NCBI RefSeq assembly: GCF_003293675.1 | Contig: NZ_CP029984.1 | Span: forward strand, 806,043-870,042 | DNA length: 64,000 nucleotides | From: Gardnerella leopoldii | GTDB lineage: Bacteria > Actinomycetota > Actinomycetes > Actinomycetales > Bifidobacteriaceae | Direction of reading: 5' to 3' | Part shown: one piece after another, positions 1 through 10,538 of the stretch | Numbering within the stretch: the first letter of the stretch is position 1 | How the letters are laid out: the number at the start of each line of letters is the position of its first letter | Notes under the pieces: generated by a model | The model's database searches: none | Told to the model about the DNA's origin: nothing | Seen by the model: only the letters and a program-made list of their open reading frames with translations | Translations under genes and position numbers: made by a program

Positions 1-1241
1 TGCACACCTTGCACACTTTGCGCAGATTGAGTAGTTTGCGCATCTTGCGCATTCGACATATAGCAGTCTACTTCACTTTGACTAAGCGCGCTTCTGGAAT
101 ATGACATTGACACAAATACGCCGCCATGCCTTTTTGCACGAAGTCGCATAACGCCACGCGCTTGAGCATACGGCATCATGCCATCAGCATATTGGTACGC
201 GCAATCTTCAACAATCGCAAATAAAGCATCTCCCTCAACTGGAGCATACATTGCAGCTCTAGTGCCAAGAACGCAAGGAACTATTCCGGACGCGATTGCA
301 CGCCAAGCTCTATATCTGTCAGCTGGAGGATCCGCAGCACAAAGTCGAGCGACATCACCATCAAAACTTCCAGCGGAAAAACCATGATGATTCTCACTGA
401 CGCGCTTATATGGCTTTAAGCCATAAACCATTAGCGCGCGCATTACATCATTGACTTCTCTTAGCGTCGGCAAAACTACAACAGCCTGCTTACACGCGCT
501 TAAAGCAGTGACAATCATCCACGCTAAATCTTGTGCAAGCCGGCAAGAACCTGGTAAAGCGTCTACAATAAAAGATTGAGAAGAATTATTTTCTGCTTGC
601 TTGACTAATTGATTTTCTGCTTTATTTTCACTAAAACTTGCGTCAATAGATTTTTTGATTAATGCATTGTATAAAATATTTGCATTTTCGTAATCATAAA
701 TCATGCGAGAAGTTGTAGCGTAACCTGGGTTTGTATTGTTATCGTTTTGCAAACGCTTCTTAAGATTTTCACGCCACTGTTTTCTGCGTTGCAAGCGTAT
801 GTTGTCAAAAACTTCCTCATGCTCAACACGAGCTACGCGTTGAGGCACAGCAAGACGCAAAATATTTGAGCTAGTTCCACCATAAGCTTTAGCTATGGCG
901 TCAATATCGTCTCGCAAAGATTTAGAAAGCAAAACATCTGAAGGAAACACTCGTTCTAAAAATCTTAAAGCAGCATGAGGGGTATCTGCATGCGAAGAAC
1001 GAGACCAAATAACTCCAGTGAGCTTTTGTGCTCCAAAACGAACGCGTACAAACGCCCCAGGCTGAGCAGATTCATCTTGATCTTGCGATATCAAGTAATC
1101 AAAAGTACGACCTAAATGTGAAGCTTGAACATCAAGCATCACATGCGCAATAGGGCATTCATTAGCAGGCACTAGAGAAACAGCATTGCGCTTACGTCTT
1201 GTTTTACGCGCTAAGCCGTCTAGCGAAGGTTGCTCTGCCAT
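1..1241 (-). CDS. priA: Primosomal protein N' (PriA), N-terminal part; gene runs off the left edge
   Basis: About 413 N-terminal residues are present; the rest lies outside the window. The ATG at 1241 has an AAGGG ribosome binding site six bases upstream. The N-terminus matches the PriA DNA-binding region (HVMLDVQASHLGRTFDYL, then a GAFVRVRFGAQ segment), which acts at stalled forks to reload the replisome. The helicase motifs look degenerate: the Walker A site reads ALPGSCR instead of a GxxGxGKT form, and the Walker B/DEEH site reads VEDCAYQY. This fits the actinobacterial PriA proteins thought to lack ATPase activity. It is the last visible gene of the metK cluster, 72 bases after metK. The identification rests on fold similarity and on the metK neighbour, which is typical of bifidobacteria. 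Confidence 0.85.
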   Translation of the reverse strand, partial: MAEQPSLDGLARKTRRKRNAVSLVPANECPIAHVMLDVQASHLGRTFDYLISQDQDESAQPGAFVRVRFGAQKLTGVIWSRSSHADTPHAALRFLERVFPSDVLLSKSLRDDIDAIAKAYGGTSSNILRLAVPQRVARVEHEEVFDNIRLQRRKQWRENLKKRLQNDNNTNPGYATTSRMIYDYENANILYNALIKKSIDASFSENKAENQLVKQAENNSSQSFIVDALPGSCRLAQDLAWMIVTALSACKQAVVVLPTLREVNDVMRALMVYGLKPYKRVSENHHGFSAGSFDGDVARLCAADPPADRYRAWRAIASGIVPCVLGTRAAMYAPVEGDALFAIVEDCAYQYADGMMPYAQARGVMRLRAKRHGGVFVSMSYSRSALSQSEVDCYMSNAQDAQTTQSAQSVQGV

Positions 1242-1313
1242 AAATAACCCTTAGTTTTACTTGAATTACATCACATAATTACTGTTATTTTACAGCAAAA
1301 TTTATCAATAAAA

Positions 1314-2531
1314 CTACTTTTTTAGCGCATCTTTCAATTGCTCAATACGATTCGTTTCTTCCCAAGGGAATTTGACATCCATACGACCAAAATGACCATA
1401 AGCTGCAGTTGGAGCATAAATTGGCTGAAGCAAGTTAAGCTCGTCAATAATCGCAGCCGGACGCAAATCAAATACTTCGCGCACAGCACGCGCAATATCT
1501 GCGCGCGTAATACCGTCAGCTTCAGTTCCGAAAGTTTCTACGTTTACGCTTACAGGATCAGCAATACCAATAGCATAAGCAACTTGAACTTCTGCCTTAT
1601 GAGCTAAACCAGCTGCCACAATATTTTTTGCAACCCAGCGAGCTGCATAAGCTGCAGAACGGTCAACTTTACTAGGATCCTTACCGGAAAAAGCTCCACC
1701 ACCATGATGAGCAGCACCACCATAAGTGTCAACAATAATTTTTCGACCAGTTAAGCCCGAATCAGCAGCAGGGCCTCCCAAAACAAAAGAACCAGTAGGG
1801 TTTACAAGCATACGGTACGAATCGTGCGCAACTTTTTGAGCAAGAACTTCGTCCAACACAGGCTTAACAACATGCTCAACAAGCTGATCTTGTAACCAGT
1901 CTCTAGAAACTTCTGGATCATGCTGAGTAGAAATAAGCACAGTATCCAAACGTTTAGGCGTGCCTTTGGAATCGTACTCAATCGTTACTTGAGTTTTCCC
2001 ATCCGGACGCAAATGCGCAACAGTGCCATCTTTACGAACTTTAGCAAGCTTTTGAGCTAAACGATGAGCAAGATAAATCGGCAAAGGCATTAAAGTATCT
2101 GTTTCGTCGCTAGCGTAACCAAACATAACACCTTGATCGCCTGCACCTTGAGCAGCGTAGCGCTCCTCACGAGAAGATGCACTCTCACAAGAAGCATCCA
2201 ACCTAGCAACACCTTGATTGATTTCCGCACTTTGCTCAGTTAAAGAAACCATAACACCACAAGAATCAGCATCAAGACCAATTGTGGAGCTCGTGTAGCC
2301 AACATTACGAACAACTTGACGTACAATTCCCGGAATATCGCTATAAACTTCACCACGCACTTCACCAAAAACCACGAACTGACCAACGGAAGCACAAACC
2401 TCTACAGCAACATGCGCATGAGAATCCTGACGAAGCATATCGTCCAATATAGCGTCAGCAATTTGATCGCATAACTTGTCAGGATGACCTTCAGTTACAG
2501 ATTCTGCAGAAATTAATTTACGTTCTTCCAC
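1314..2531 (-). CDS. metK: S-adenosylmethionine synthase
   Basis: Cytosolic enzyme joining methionine and ATP to form S-adenosylmethionine, the cell's methyl donor. It is 405 residues, the normal length. Family signatures are intact: GHPDK at residues 15-19, GAGDQG at 129-134 and the glycine-rich GGGAFSGKD at 276-284. The ATG follows an AAGGGGG ribosome binding site. It lies downstream of rpoZ after a 139-base gap that holds a strong hairpin with a T-run (see that entry), so it may have its own promoter or leader control. metE and metF, which make the methionine substrate, are elsewhere in this window. Confidence 0.98.
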   Translation of the reverse strand: MEERKLISAESVTEGHPDKLCDQIADAILDDMLRQDSHAHVAVEVCASVGQFVVFGEVRGEVYSDIPGIVRQVVRNVGYTSSTIGLDADSCGVMVSLTEQSAEINQGVARLDASCESASSREERYAAQGAGDQGVMFGYASDETDTLMPLPIYLAHRLAQKLAKVRKDGTVAHLRPDGKTQVTIEYDSKGTPKRLDTVLISTQHDPEVSRDWLQDQLVEHVVKPVLDEVLAQKVAHDSYRMLVNPTGSFVLGGPAADSGLTGRKIIVDTYGGAAHHGGGAFSGKDPSKVDRSAAYAARWVAKNIVAAGLAHKAEVQVAYAIGIADPVSVNVETFGTEADGITRADIARAVREVFDLRPAAIIDELNLLQPIYAPTAAYGHFGRMDVKFPWEETNRIEQLKDALKK

Positions 2532-2585
2532 ATTTCCCCCTTAAGTTCATAGTCGATAAAGGCTAAATATAGGCTAAATAAAGCG

Positions 2586-2637
2586 AAAAACGCAGCCGTG
2601 CATCCGCTTTATTGAGCACGGATGATACGCGACTGCG
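2586..2637 (-). terminator. Terminator/attenuator-like hairpin between rpoZ and metK
   Basis: Read on the minus strand, CGCAG plus CCGTGC pair with GCACGG plus CTGCG, leaving an 11-base bulge on the 5' side, and five T residues follow directly. An alternative stem, CATCCG with CGGATG, uses the same bases and cannot form at the same time. It may be a plain terminator for rpoZ or part of a switching metK leader. Bifidobacterium metK genes are known to carry SAM-VI riboswitches, but I could not match that core here. Confidence 0.6.
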
Positions 2638-2670
2638 AATACCCATAAAGACGTTTATTAGCAAGGCTTA

Positions 2671-2955
2671 TTAATTACCTTCGCTTAAGTCGTCCTCACC
2701 AAGAGTCTCTTCAAGCAATCCAGCATTAATTTCGCGGAAAGCAATAGCTAAAGGCTTTTCTTGATTTTGATACTCAACTAGTGGGCCAACATTTTGAAGC
2801 AAACCTTCATTAAGCTGAGTAAAATAAGCATTAATTTGACGTGCTCGTTTTGCAGCAAATAAGGCAAGCGCATACTGGGAATCCGCATGTTGCATTAAAT
2901 CATCAATCGGTGGATTCGCAAGACCAGTAGGTGTTGGCTGAGTGCCTAATGCCAT
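2671..2955 (-). CDS. rpoZ: DNA-directed RNA polymerase omega subunit
   Basis: Small subunit that helps assemble and stabilise RNA polymerase by holding the beta' chain. The omega core is visible as [22 protein letters not shown] followed by the [10 protein letters not shown] segment. I start it at the ATG at 2955 (94 residues): GGAG sits six bases before this codon. The longer frame would start at a TTG that overlaps that GGAG. It lies downstream of gmk, the usual actinobacterial order gmk-rpoZ-metK. The acidic C-terminal tail ([12 protein letters not shown]) is normal for the family. Confidence 0.95.
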   Translation of the reverse strand: MALGTQPTPTGLANPPIDDLMQHADSQYALALFAAKRARQINAYFTQLNEGLLQNVGPLVEYQNQEKPLAIAFREINAGLLEETLGEDDLSEGN

Positions 2956-3037
2956 AATATTCTCCAAATTCTATGGTGCTACAATAGTTCCAAAAGGCTT
3001 ATTATATGCTACCGATTGGATATTGCGTAAGTTTTAA

Positions 3038-3646
3038 CTATAAGTCGTATTCGCTTGCAATAACATTCCACAGTTCATCTGCAGCACGCTCAGCATTATC
3101 ATTCACAATAACAACATCGAACTCTTTAGCTGCAGCAATCTCAACTTTAGCAGTTTCCAAACGTTTTGCTTGCTGCTCAGGAGTTTCAGTACCACGACCA
3201 ATAAGACGACGCTTAAGCTCTTCAAAGCTCGGAGGCGCAATGAACACGTACACAACTTCTAATCCAAGACGAGCAGCCTCTTGTTTTACGCGCCTAGCTC
3301 CTTGCAAATCTATTTCCAGCAAAGTAGGAATATCTTGCGTAAGATGATCCAAAACAGGCTGAAGAAGGGTACCATAATGAGCCATGCCATGAACTAGCGC
3401 GGTTTCCAAGAATTCGCCATTACGCTTACGACGCTCAAATTCTTCTTCATCTAAGAACCAATAGTGAATACCATTAAATTCACCAGGTCTAGGCGCACGA
3501 GTGGTAGCAGAAACAGATAGCCAAATATGAGGATGCTTCTCACGAAGTATGCCTTCTACTGTGCCTTTACCAGCCGCAGTAGGACCCGTTAATACGATTA
3601 ATCGACGTCTAGACTGCGAAACTGCAGCCTCATCCGTGGCACCCAT
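3038..3646 (-). CDS. gmk: Guanylate kinase
   Basis: Phosphorylates GMP to GDP with ATP in the cytosol, in guanine nucleotide synthesis and salvage. The P-loop is GPTAAGKGT at residues 21-29, a slight variant of the common GPSGVGKGT. The GMP-binding region (SVSATTRAPRPGEFNGIHYWF) and the lid with EIDLQGARRVK follow in the usual order. The length of 202 residues is normal. The ATG is preceded by AGGGG at seven bases. It sits 15 bases downstream of the PyrF-like gene, so the two are probably co-transcribed. Confidence 0.97.
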   Translation of the reverse strand: MGATDEAAVSQSRRRLIVLTGPTAAGKGTVEGILREKHPHIWLSVSATTRAPRPGEFNGIHYWFLDEEEFERRKRNGEFLETALVHGMAHYGTLLQPVLDHLTQDIPTLLEIDLQGARRVKQEAARLGLEVVYVFIAPPSFEELKRRLIGRGTETPEQQAKRLETAKVEIAAAKEFDVVIVNDNAERAADELWNVIASEYDL

Positions 3647-3661
3647 TTGCTTACCCCTCGT

Positions 3662-4573
3662 TTACACACATTCGCCTGAATCAACAAGAGCCTGACGAAT
3701 ATCCAATGCTATGCGTTCAGTTGCAGCCGAAAGTTCACCAATATTTGGACCATGCGACGCAATCGAACGCGAAACAGTTACCAATACATTACCATGTGTA
3801 CCAGCAAAAACACGCTTTAAATCGTCAGCTTCTGCACCTTGCCACCCGTAACCAGGAGAAAGAATTGGACCAGTAAAACTGGTTACGTCAATTCCACCAC
3901 CGTTCATCCAGTCGCCAATAGTAGCTCCAACAATTAAACCAACAGAACCCATTCCTTTAGTTTTATTGTTAAAACTTTGAGCTGTTTGAGCAATTCCGTG
4001 AGCTACAGTAGTTCCGCGGTAAGTTCCGCTCTGCCTAATAGCAGTTTGCAAACTTGCGCCTTCGCGATTAGAAGTTAGAGACGCAATAAAAACACCGCGA
4101 CCGTTATTAAGAGCTTCGTTAATTAAGCCGCCCATAGAACGTGCGCCATAATAGGGAAGCAAAGTAATAGCATCAGCAAGAAGCGGAGCTCCAGGCTTAA
4201 AATATGCGTCTGCAAGCGCAGAAATAGTAGTAGACAATCCTCCATGACCGCAGTCAACGATAGTAATAATATCCATTTGACGAGCGGCATACAGCACACG
4301 CTCAAGTGCTGCGAAACCCTTAGAACCGTAGCGCTCAAACATGCTGGATTGGAATTTAACTGCCGCTGCCCTACCATTCATAGCTTGCAGCATTCGCATA
4401 GAAAAAAGTTCAGCTCCAAGAGCATCCATGTTGTATCCCCAATTAAGCAGCATTTTGCGATGAGGATCGATTCCAACACACAATGGTCCATATTTTGCCA
4501 TAGCGTTCTTCAAACGCAAACCAAAATCGGATCGTTGCGCCTGCACTTCTTGATCACGAATGCTCTCGGTCAT
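3662..4573 (-). CDS. PyrF-like protein, orotidine-5'-phosphate decarboxylase fold without the catalytic pair
   Basis: 303 residues aligning along their length with the type-2 OMP decarboxylase that follows carB in actinobacteria: GIDP at 34-37, AAVK at 70-73, then ADAITLLPYYG, GRGVFIASLTSNREGA, GLIVGATIGD and GPILSPGYGWQG. The active-site signature, normally DxKRGDIG, reads DCGHGGLS at residues 107-114: the first Asp remains, while the catalytic Lys is Gly109 and the second Asp is Gly112. OMP decarboxylation is therefore unlikely. An intact PyrF lies in the pyr operon at 15063-16106. The frame is open, gap-free with carB (3 bases) and gmk, so the protein is probably made and may bind a nucleotide or have a structural or regulatory role. 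Automated annotation will probably call it PyrF; I would not assign that activity. Confidence 0.85.
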   Translation of the reverse strand: MTESIRDQEVQAQRSDFGLRLKNAMAKYGPLCVGIDPHRKMLLNWGYNMDALGAELFSMRMLQAMNGRAAAVKFQSSMFERYGSKGFAALERVLYAARQMDIITIVDCGHGGLSTTISALADAYFKPGAPLLADAITLLPYYGARSMGGLINEALNNGRGVFIASLTSNREGASLQTAIRQSGTYRGTTVAHGIAQTAQSFNNKTKGMGSVGLIVGATIGDWMNGGGIDVTSFTGPILSPGYGWQGAEADDLKRVFAGTHGNVLVTVSRSIASHGPNIGELSAATERIALDIRQALVDSGECV

Positions 4574-4576
4574 GTA

Positions 4577-7500
4577 TTAAGCCCGACTTTCTTGACTTTC
4601 TGCCTGTTCAATTGCAAACAGCTGCTGAGCATGTTCTTGTATACTCATCACCTGATAATCGTTGTTCTTAACAGCTTCAATAGCCATTAATACTGGTGCA
4701 AATTCGGTAATAGTAGTGAATTGTGGAAGATCAGCTGCTACAGCTGCCGCACGAATGGCATAACCATCAGTGCGTGATCCCCTTGAATTCGGCGTATTTA
4801 ATACCATGTCAATCTTACCATTTTCGATAAGCTCTACAACATTCTTACCGATTCTTTCGTTCGCTTTCTCACTATTTGGCATATCCTTCGCCGTGTCGCC
4901 CTGACTAGAAAGCTTATCGACAATCACAGAATCAATGCCATAACGACGAAGCACAGAAGCTGTACCTTCAGTAGCCCAAATCGTAAAACCAAGCTCCACT
5001 AATCGCACTGCAAGAAGTGGAAGTTGTCGCTTATCTGCATCACTTACGGACACAAAAACGTTTCCGCTGGTAGGCAAACCGCCCTTGTATGCTGCAAGCT
5101 GGCTCTTAGCAAAAGCGTGAGGGAAGTCGCGATCAAAACCCATAACTTCGCCAGTAGAGCGCATTTCTGGTCCAAGCAAAATATCAACCGTGCGACCAAC
5201 AGGAGTGCGGAAACGCTTGAACGGCAGCACAGAAGCTTTAATAGCAACCTGCTGACCTGGGTGAATATCTCCGCCATCGCCTTGCGGGAGAAGAAGTCCA
5301 CGCTTGCGCTGCTGTGCAATGGTTTCACCAGCCATAATTCGAGCAGCAGCTTTAGCAAGAGCAACGCCAGTAGCTTTAGAAGCAAACGGAACAGTACGAG
5401 ACGCTCGAGGATTTGCTTCAATTACATACAAAGTGTTTGCCATAAAAGCGTACTGTACGTTGATAAGACCGCGAACTGAGCAGCCGCGAGCAATCGAAAG
5501 CGTACCCTCGCGAAGGCGTCGAATTTGATCGTCCGAAAGCGTGCTTGGAGGAAGAGTACAAGCAGCGTCACCAGAGTGCACACCAGCTTCCTCAACATGC
5601 TCCATAATGCCGCCAATATAAAGCTCGTTACCGTCGTAAAGCGCGTCAACATCGATTTCAATAGCGTCCTGAAGGAACTTATCGATCAAAAGCGGCGAAG
5701 GCAAGCGGCCAGAAACAACCGTGTCTGCTCGAGCCTCATCCAATGCGCGATCAACATACTTTGCAAGTTGAGCGTCGTCGTATACAATTTCCATGCCACG
5801 ACCGCCGAGCACGTAGCTTGGGCGCACAAGAACTGGGTAGCCAATTGCGTGAGCTGCATCTTTTGCTTCCTCAAGACTTAACGCTGTGCCGTATCGAGGA
5901 GCGTTCATGCCTTCTTGACGAAGAACTTCGCCGAAAAGCTCACGGTTTTCAGCCAAATCAATAGCCTCAGGAGTCGTTCCCAAAATTGGAACTCCTGCAG
6001 CCTTAAGACGAGCGGCAAGCGAAAGTGGCGTTTGACCACCAAGCTGCACAATCACGCCCTTAACAGGTCCAAGCTTCTTTTCTGCTTCGTAAATTTCAAG
6101 CACATCTTCGAAAGTAAGAGGCTCAAAGTAAAGGCGATCAGACATGTCGTAATCTGTAGAAACTGTTTCAGGATTGCAATTGACCATAATGGTGTCGTAA
6201 TCCTTGCCCAATTCCTGAACAGCGTGAACACAAGTGTAATCAAACTCAATACCCTGGCCGATTCTGTTTGGACCAGAGCCAAGGATAATCACAGCTTCGC
6301 GATCGCGCTTCTTCAACTCGCTTTCGTCAGCGTAGCAAGAATAGTAGTACGGAGTTGCTGCGTCGAACTCAGCTGCGCAAGTGTCAACAGTCTTGTAAAC
6401 AGGGCGCAAACCGTAAGCCCAACGAAGCTCACGAACCATGTTTTCGCCTTCGTCGCCAAGATTACGCAAATGCGCAATTTGAACGTCCGAAAGACCAGCG
6501 AGCTTAGCGCGCTTCAAAACTTTAGGAGTTAAGGTTTCAGCTTCACGAACTGCGAGCGCAGTCTCGTTAATTTGAGCCAGCTGCTCTACAAACCAAGGGT
6601 CGATTTTTGTTGCTGCAAAAATCTGCTCCGGCGTTGCACCACCCCAAAGCGCGCGCTGAATTTGCAAGTAGCGATGCTCGGTTGGAGTATGCATTTCTTC
6701 AAGAAGCTTATTAACTTCTTCCTTGCTTGGGCGCTCGCCATCCCAGCTAAAGCATGAGTGACGCTTGTCGATTGAGCGCATTGCTTTTCCAAGGGATTCC
6801 TGGAAGTTTCCAGCCAAAGCCATTGCTTCGCCAACTGACTTCATGGAAGTTGTAAGCGTGGTGTCTGCTCCTGGGAATTTTTCAAAAGCAAAGCGCGGAA
6901 TCTTTGTTACAACGTAGTCGATTGTTGGCTCGAAGCTTGCAGGAGTTGAACGCGTAATATCGTTTTGAATTTCGTCCAAAGTGTAGCCAAGAGCAAGTTT
7001 CGTTGCGATTTTTGCGATTGGGAAGCCGGTTGCTTTAGATGCGAGCGCGGAAGAACGGGACACGCGCGGGTTCATTTCGATGACGATAATGCGACCAGTT
7101 TGAGGGTTGATTGCAAACTGAATATTGCAACCGCCGGTATCGACGCCAACGCCTCGAATAATAGCAATACCGATATCGCGCATCTTCTGATACTCGCGGT
7201 CTGTAAGCGTAAAGCAAGGAGCAACTGTAATCGAGTCGCCAGTGTGCACGCCTACAGGATCGACGTTTTCGATTGGGCAAACAACTACGACGTTATCTTT
7301 TGCGTCGCGCATAAGTTCAAGCTCAAACTCTTTCCAGCCTTCAATGCCTTCTTCAATAAGCACTTCGTTTGTTGGAGAATAGTGAATGCCAGCTCCTGCA
7401 ATGCGGTGAAGCTCTTCTTCGTTATGAGCAATACCAGAGCCCAAGCCGCCCATTGTGAAGCTTGGACGTACTACTACCGGGTATCCTAAAGTTTCAACAA

Positions 7501-7972
7501 TTTTGTCTACTTCTTCGATTGAGTGAGCAATAAAGGATTTTGCTGACTCAGCTCCGGCTTTTTCAACGACTTTTTTGAAAAGCTCTCGGTCTTCTCCGCG
7601 GTCGATTGCTTCCAAAGAAGCACCAATAAGCTCAACGTTATATTTTTCTAGGATTCCTGCACGACCCAAATCCATTGCAGCATTAAGCGCAGTTTGACCA
7701 CCAAGCGTTGGAAGAAGCGCATCCGGACGCTCCTTCGCAATAATTCGCTCCAAAATCGAAGTGTCAATTGGCTCAATATATGTTGCGTCCGCAAGCTCCG
7801 GATCTGTCATAATCGTAGCCGGGTTGGAATTAACCAAAATTACGCGAATACCTTCTTCGCGAAGAACTCGGCAAGCCTGCGTTCCGGAATAATCAAATTC
7901 TGCAGCCTGACCAATAACAATCGGACCGGAACCAATTACCATAACCGACTTAATATCAGTACGTTTTGGCAT
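4577..7972 (-). CDS. carB: Carbamoyl-phosphate synthase, large (ammonia/ATP-grasp) subunit
   Basis: Forms carbamoyl phosphate from bicarbonate, ATP and ammonia passed from CarA, feeding both pyrimidine and arginine synthesis. It is 1131 residues, slightly longer than the common 1070. The two homologous ATP-grasp halves are both intact: the first starts [23 protein letters not shown], the second [21 protein letters not shown], and each has its [14 protein letters not shown] motif. The C-terminal MGS-like allosteric domain is present ([14 protein letters not shown] stretch, then [18 protein letters not shown]). It lies 51 bases after carA and 3 bases before the PyrF-like gene, so this is one operon. 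Confidence 0.98.
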   Translation of the reverse strand: MPKRTDIKSVMVIGSGPIVIGQAAEFDYSGTQACRVLREEGIRVILVNSNPATIMTDPELADATYIEPIDTSILERIIAKERPDALLPTLGGQTALNAAMDLGRAGILEKYNVELIGASLEAIDRGEDRELFKKVVEKAGAESAKSFIAHSIEEVDKIVETLGYPVVVRPSFTMGGLGSGIAHNEEELHRIAGAGIHYSPTNEVLIEEGIEGWKEFELELMRDAKDNVVVVCPIENVDPVGVHTGDSITVAPCFTLTDREYQKMRDIGIAIIRGVGVDTGGCNIQFAINPQTGRIIVIEMNPRVSRSSALASKATGFPIAKIATKLALGYTLDEIQNDITRSTPASFEPTIDYVVTKIPRFAFEKFPGADTTLTTSMKSVGEAMALAGNFQESLGKAMRSIDKRHSCFSWDGERPSKEEVNKLLEEMHTPTEHRYLQIQRALWGGATPEQIFAATKIDPWFVEQLAQINETALAVREAETLTPKVLKRAKLAGLSDVQIAHLRNLGDEGENMVRELRWAYGLRPVYKTVDTCAAEFDAATPYYYSCYADESELKKRDREAVIILGSGPNRIGQGIEFDYTCVHAVQELGKDYDTIMVNCNPETVSTDYDMSDRLYFEPLTFEDVLEIYEAEKKLGPVKGVIVQLGGQTPLSLAARLKAAGVPILGTTPEAIDLAENRELFGEVLRQEGMNAPRYGTALSLEEAKDAAHAIGYPVLVRPSYVLGGRGMEIVYDDAQLAKYVDRALDEARADTVVSGRLPSPLLIDKFLQDAIEIDVDALYDGNELYIGGIMEHVEEAGVHSGDAACTLPPSTLSDDQIRRLREGTLSIARGCSVRGLINVQYAFMANTLYVIEANPRASRTVPFASKATGVALAKAAARIMAGETIAQQRKRGLLLPQGDGGDIHPGQQVAIKASVLPFKRFRTPVGRTVDILLGPEMRSTGEVMGFDRDFPHAFAKSQLAAYKGGLPTSGNVFVSVSDADKRQLPLLAVRLVELGFTIWATEGTASVLRRYGIDSVIVDKLSSQGDTAKDMPNSEKANERIGKNVVELIENGKIDMVLNTPNSRGSRTDGYAIRAAAVAADLPQFTTITEFAPVLMAIEAVKNNDYQVMSIQEHAQQLFAIEQAESQESRA

Positions 7973-8023
7973 AGTAAACTTCTCTTTCCGTAAATCTTAA
8001 AATCTTACTTGCTTTTTCGAGTA

Positions 8024-9235
8024 TTACTTGCTTTTTCGAGCGTTTTCGCGCATCAATTGCACAAAACGGTCAAATAGATAGGAAGCGTCGTGCGGTCCTG
8101 CTGCAGCTTCCGGATGATATTGCACCGAGAACGCTGGAATATCAAGGCATTGCAAGCCTTCTACAACGTTGTCGTTCAAGTCAATATGCGAAACTAGCAC
8201 GCGACCAAAGTGTCCGTTTTCGTAAGGAGATTGCACAGGACCGTCAAGAGGTGCGTCCACAGCAAAGCCGTGATTGTGAGCCGTAACTTCCACTTTTCCG
8301 GTTGTAACGTCTTTTACAGGCTGATTAATACCGCGGTGACCAAACTTCAACTTGTAAGTTCCAAAGCCGAGCGCGCGACCAAGTAACTGGTTTCCAAAGC
8401 AGATACCAAAGAACGGGTAACCTGCATCCAAAACTTTGCGCAAAAGCTCAACTTCGCGATTTGCTTGGCTAGGGTCTCCAGGACCATTCGAGAAGAATAC
8501 GCCGTCTGCGTTAAGCGCTTGCAGCGATTCGAAGCTTATTGAGGAGCTTACAACGTGCACGCGGCAGCCGCGCTCAGCCAAACGGTGAGGAGTCATAGAT
8601 TTAATACCAAAGTCGACTGCTACAACAGTGTAAAGTGGATCTTTTCCTTCAAAATCACCGCAAGGCTCAATCGTGTACGTTTCTTTAGTACTGACTTCAT
8701 CCGTTAAACGCAAGCCCTGCATTTGAGGAGTTTGCTTAATTTCGTCAACGAAAGAAGCGACGGTGCGAAAAGCCCCGGTTGACGGATCAACCAGGGCCTT
8801 ATTAGAAAAAATGCCGGCACGCATAACGCCTACCGAGCGTAAATGACGTACCAGCTTTCGAGTATCAATACCACTAATGCCAACGATACCTTGCTTTTGT
8901 AAATCGTCTTCCAAGGAACCTTCAGCTCGCCAATTGCTAACTACTGGGCTTGGCTTCTTAACTACGTAACCAGCAACCCAAATGTGGGCAGATTCTGGAT
9001 CTTCGTGATTCATTCCCGTATTACCTATGTGTGGGAATGTTTGAACTACGATTTGTTGATCATAACTTGGATCAGTTAATGTTTCTTGATAACCAGTCAT
9101 GCCCGTGGAGAACACAATCTCAGCGCGCGTAGAACCTTGCGCACCAAAAGGCTTACCAACGTAAACCTGACCATCCTCCAACACCAATACTGCATCATCA
9201 CTGCCGAATCCGGCAAAGGTGTCGCTGTAATCCAC
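8024..9235 (-). CDS. carA: Carbamoyl-phosphate synthase, small (glutaminase) subunit
   Basis: Hydrolyses glutamine and channels ammonia to CarB. It is 403 residues. The N-terminal CarA domain carries [17 protein letters not shown]. The class I amidotransferase domain has the nucleophile Cys279 in FFGICFGNQ and the His374/Glu376 pair in VQYHPEA, so the catalytic triad is complete. The start is a GTG at 9235 with AAGGGGG five bases upstream. It precedes carB in the same direction. The 86-base gap to nusB is GC-rich but shows no clear regulatory site. Confidence 0.97.
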   Translation of the reverse strand: MDYSDTFAGFGSDDAVLVLEDGQVYVGKPFGAQGSTRAEIVFSTGMTGYQETLTDPSYDQQIVVQTFPHIGNTGMNHEDPESAHIWVAGYVVKKPSPVVSNWRAEGSLEDDLQKQGIVGISGIDTRKLVRHLRSVGVMRAGIFSNKALVDPSTGAFRTVASFVDEIKQTPQMQGLRLTDEVSTKETYTIEPCGDFEGKDPLYTVVAVDFGIKSMTPHRLAERGCRVHVVSSSISFESLQALNADGVFFSNGPGDPSQANREVELLRKVLDAGYPFFGICFGNQLLGRALGFGTYKLKFGHRGINQPVKDVTTGKVEVTAHNHGFAVDAPLDGPVQSPYENGHFGRVLVSHIDLNDNVVEGLQCLDIPAFSVQYHPEAAAGPHDASYLFDRFVQLMRENARKSK

Positions 9236-9321
9236 CTTAACCCCCTTATGGCTTTAGGATATTCGTGGTAAGTCTACTCAGGTTGGCGGACGGGCGACGC
9301 GCCGGCGATAGTTATTGCTTC

Positions 9322-9807
9322 TTACTCGGCAGCAGCAGCTTCTTCCGTAGACTCTTCCGTAGCAGCGTCTTCAGGAGAAGATTCGCCATTAAACTTTGCC
9401 AAGCAAGCGTCTTTATCTGCCATAATCGCGCTTAGTAAGCCGTGAATAAACGCAATAGCTTCGTCGTCGCTATACATTTTTGCGAGCGCAATCGCCTCGT
9501 CAATAGCAACTTTATCTGGAATCTCATCGTTAAGAAGCATTTCCCAAACTGCAATGCGCAAAATATTGCGATCGATAACAGCCATTCTGCCAACTTTCCA
9601 GCCAGTCGAATAGCGGTTTAGCGTCTTGTCAATTCTGTTACGTCGCTCTCCTACGCCTCGAACAATCTCAATAGCGTACTCTGGGAGCGGAGTTTGAGCG
9701 CCAGGCTCCTTAACTCGCTCCTCAAGCAAAGAAAGAATATGCTGATTCTTCTCATCCGCCTCATACAGCGTATTCAAAGCCCTTTTACGAGCGGTAGAAC
9801 GTGCCAT
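9322..9807 (-). CDS. nusB: Transcription antitermination factor NusB
   Basis: RNA-binding factor that with NusE (S10) acts at boxA sequences in rRNA operon antitermination. The all-helical NusB fold is recognisable from the start (ARSTARKRALNTLYEAD) through IDRNILRIAVWEML and VAIDEAIALAKMYSDDEAIAFIHGLL. The 161 residues include a poorly conserved acidic tail (ESTEEAAAAE). It lies downstream of efp, the common bifidobacterial and actinobacterial order. A terminator-like hairpin precedes it. Confidence 0.96.
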   Translation of the reverse strand: MARSTARKRALNTLYEADEKNQHILSLLEERVKEPGAQTPLPEYAIEIVRGVGERRNRIDKTLNRYSTGWKVGRMAVIDRNILRIAVWEMLLNDEIPDKVAIDEAIALAKMYSDDEAIAFIHGLLSAIMADKDACLAKFNGESSPEDAATEESTEEAAAAE

Positions 9808-9868
9808 CGTAACGCCCTTCTGTGTAACGTATAAAAATTACTTAATAAAGTTGTATCAAAAATTACGC

Positions 9869-9898
9869 GACCCAGCAACGAATAATCGCCACCGGGCC
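9869..9898 (-). terminator. Hairpin between efp and nusB
   Basis: On the minus strand GGCCCGGTGGCG can pair along all 12 positions with CGTTGCTGGGTC around an ATTATT loop, five of the pairs being G-U. Read on the plus strand the same positions give mismatches, so the RNA that folds is the minus-strand transcript. A short T-run follows four bases later. It probably gives partial termination after efp. Confidence 0.55.
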
Positions 9899-9932
9899 AC
9901 TCTATAAAAATTATTGAGAAATAAATAGCTAA

Positions 9933-9973
9933 TTTAATTAGATAACTAATTATTTTAATTAGATAATTAATTC
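9933..9973. repeat. AT-rich 20-bp tandem direct repeat downstream of efp
   Basis: TTTAATTAGATAACTAATTA at 9933-9952 is followed one base later by a near copy at 9954-9973 ending AATTAATTC. Each copy is itself partly palindromic. It lies directly after the efp stop codon; function unknown, possibly a transcript 3' end or slippage product. Confidence 0.6.
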
Positions 9974-9974
9974 T

Positions 9975-10538
9975 TTAGTTTTCACGACCAAGGTAAGAGC
10001 CGTCACGAGTGTCGACCTTCACCTTTTCGCCTTCACCCACGAAGAGTGGAACCTGGATTTCAGCACCGGTTTCCACAGTTGCAGGCTTAGTACCAGCGTT
10101 AGAACGATTGCCTTGCAAGCCTGGCTCAGTGTGAGTAATAGTCAAAATCACGGAAGCTGGAAGCTCAACGCTCAAAGGAGTGCCATCATGGAAGCTTACG
10201 ATGCAGTCGGTGCCTTCAAGCAAATACTTGCTTTGCTCGCCAACCAAAACCTTAGGAATATAAACCTGGTCGTAAGTGGTCATATCCATAAAGACGAAGT
10301 TGTCGCCATCTTCGTATGAATATTGCAACGTGCGGTTATCAACGGTCTCGAACTCCATCTTCATGCCGGCATTAAAAGTCTTGTCGACAATCTTGCCCGA
10401 GAGCACGTTCTTAATGGTGGTACGCACAAAAGCAGGACCCTTGCCTGGCTTCACGTGCTGGAACTTAACGACGGTCCAAAGCTGACCATCAAGGTTCAAA
10501 ACCGATCCATTCTTAATATCATTGGTAGTCTGTGCCAC
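9975..10538 (-). CDS. efp: Translation elongation factor P
   Basis: Binds between the ribosomal P and E sites and relieves stalling at polyproline stretches. It is 187 residues with the three beta-barrel domains: the KOW-like N-terminal domain ([30 protein letters not shown]), the OB domain, and a C-terminal end [18 protein letters not shown]. The tip of the first loop is PGKGPAF with Lys33, the actinobacterial form that usually needs no lysyl modification. It heads the minus-strand run efp-nusB-carAB. Confidence 0.98.
   Translation of the reverse strand: MAQTTNDIKNGSVLNLDGQLWTVVKFQHVKPGKGPAFVRTTIKNVLSGKIVDKTFNAGMKMEFETVDNRTLQYSYEDGDNFVFMDMTTYDQVYIPKVLVGEQSKYLLEGTDCIVSFHDGTPLSVELPASVILTITHTEPGLQGNRSNAGTKPATVETGAEIQVPLFVGEGEKVKVDTRDGSYLGREN

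Noticed and set aside
2532..2585. A definite SAM-VI riboswitch before metK
   Set aside because: Expected from relatives, but I could not match the conserved core by eye; reported only as a leader worth checking.
4244..7993. Many open frames of 60-205 codons opposite carB and the PyrF-like gene
   Set aside because: They are antisense or out-of-frame shadows of well-conserved genes, without ribosome sites or recognisable products.
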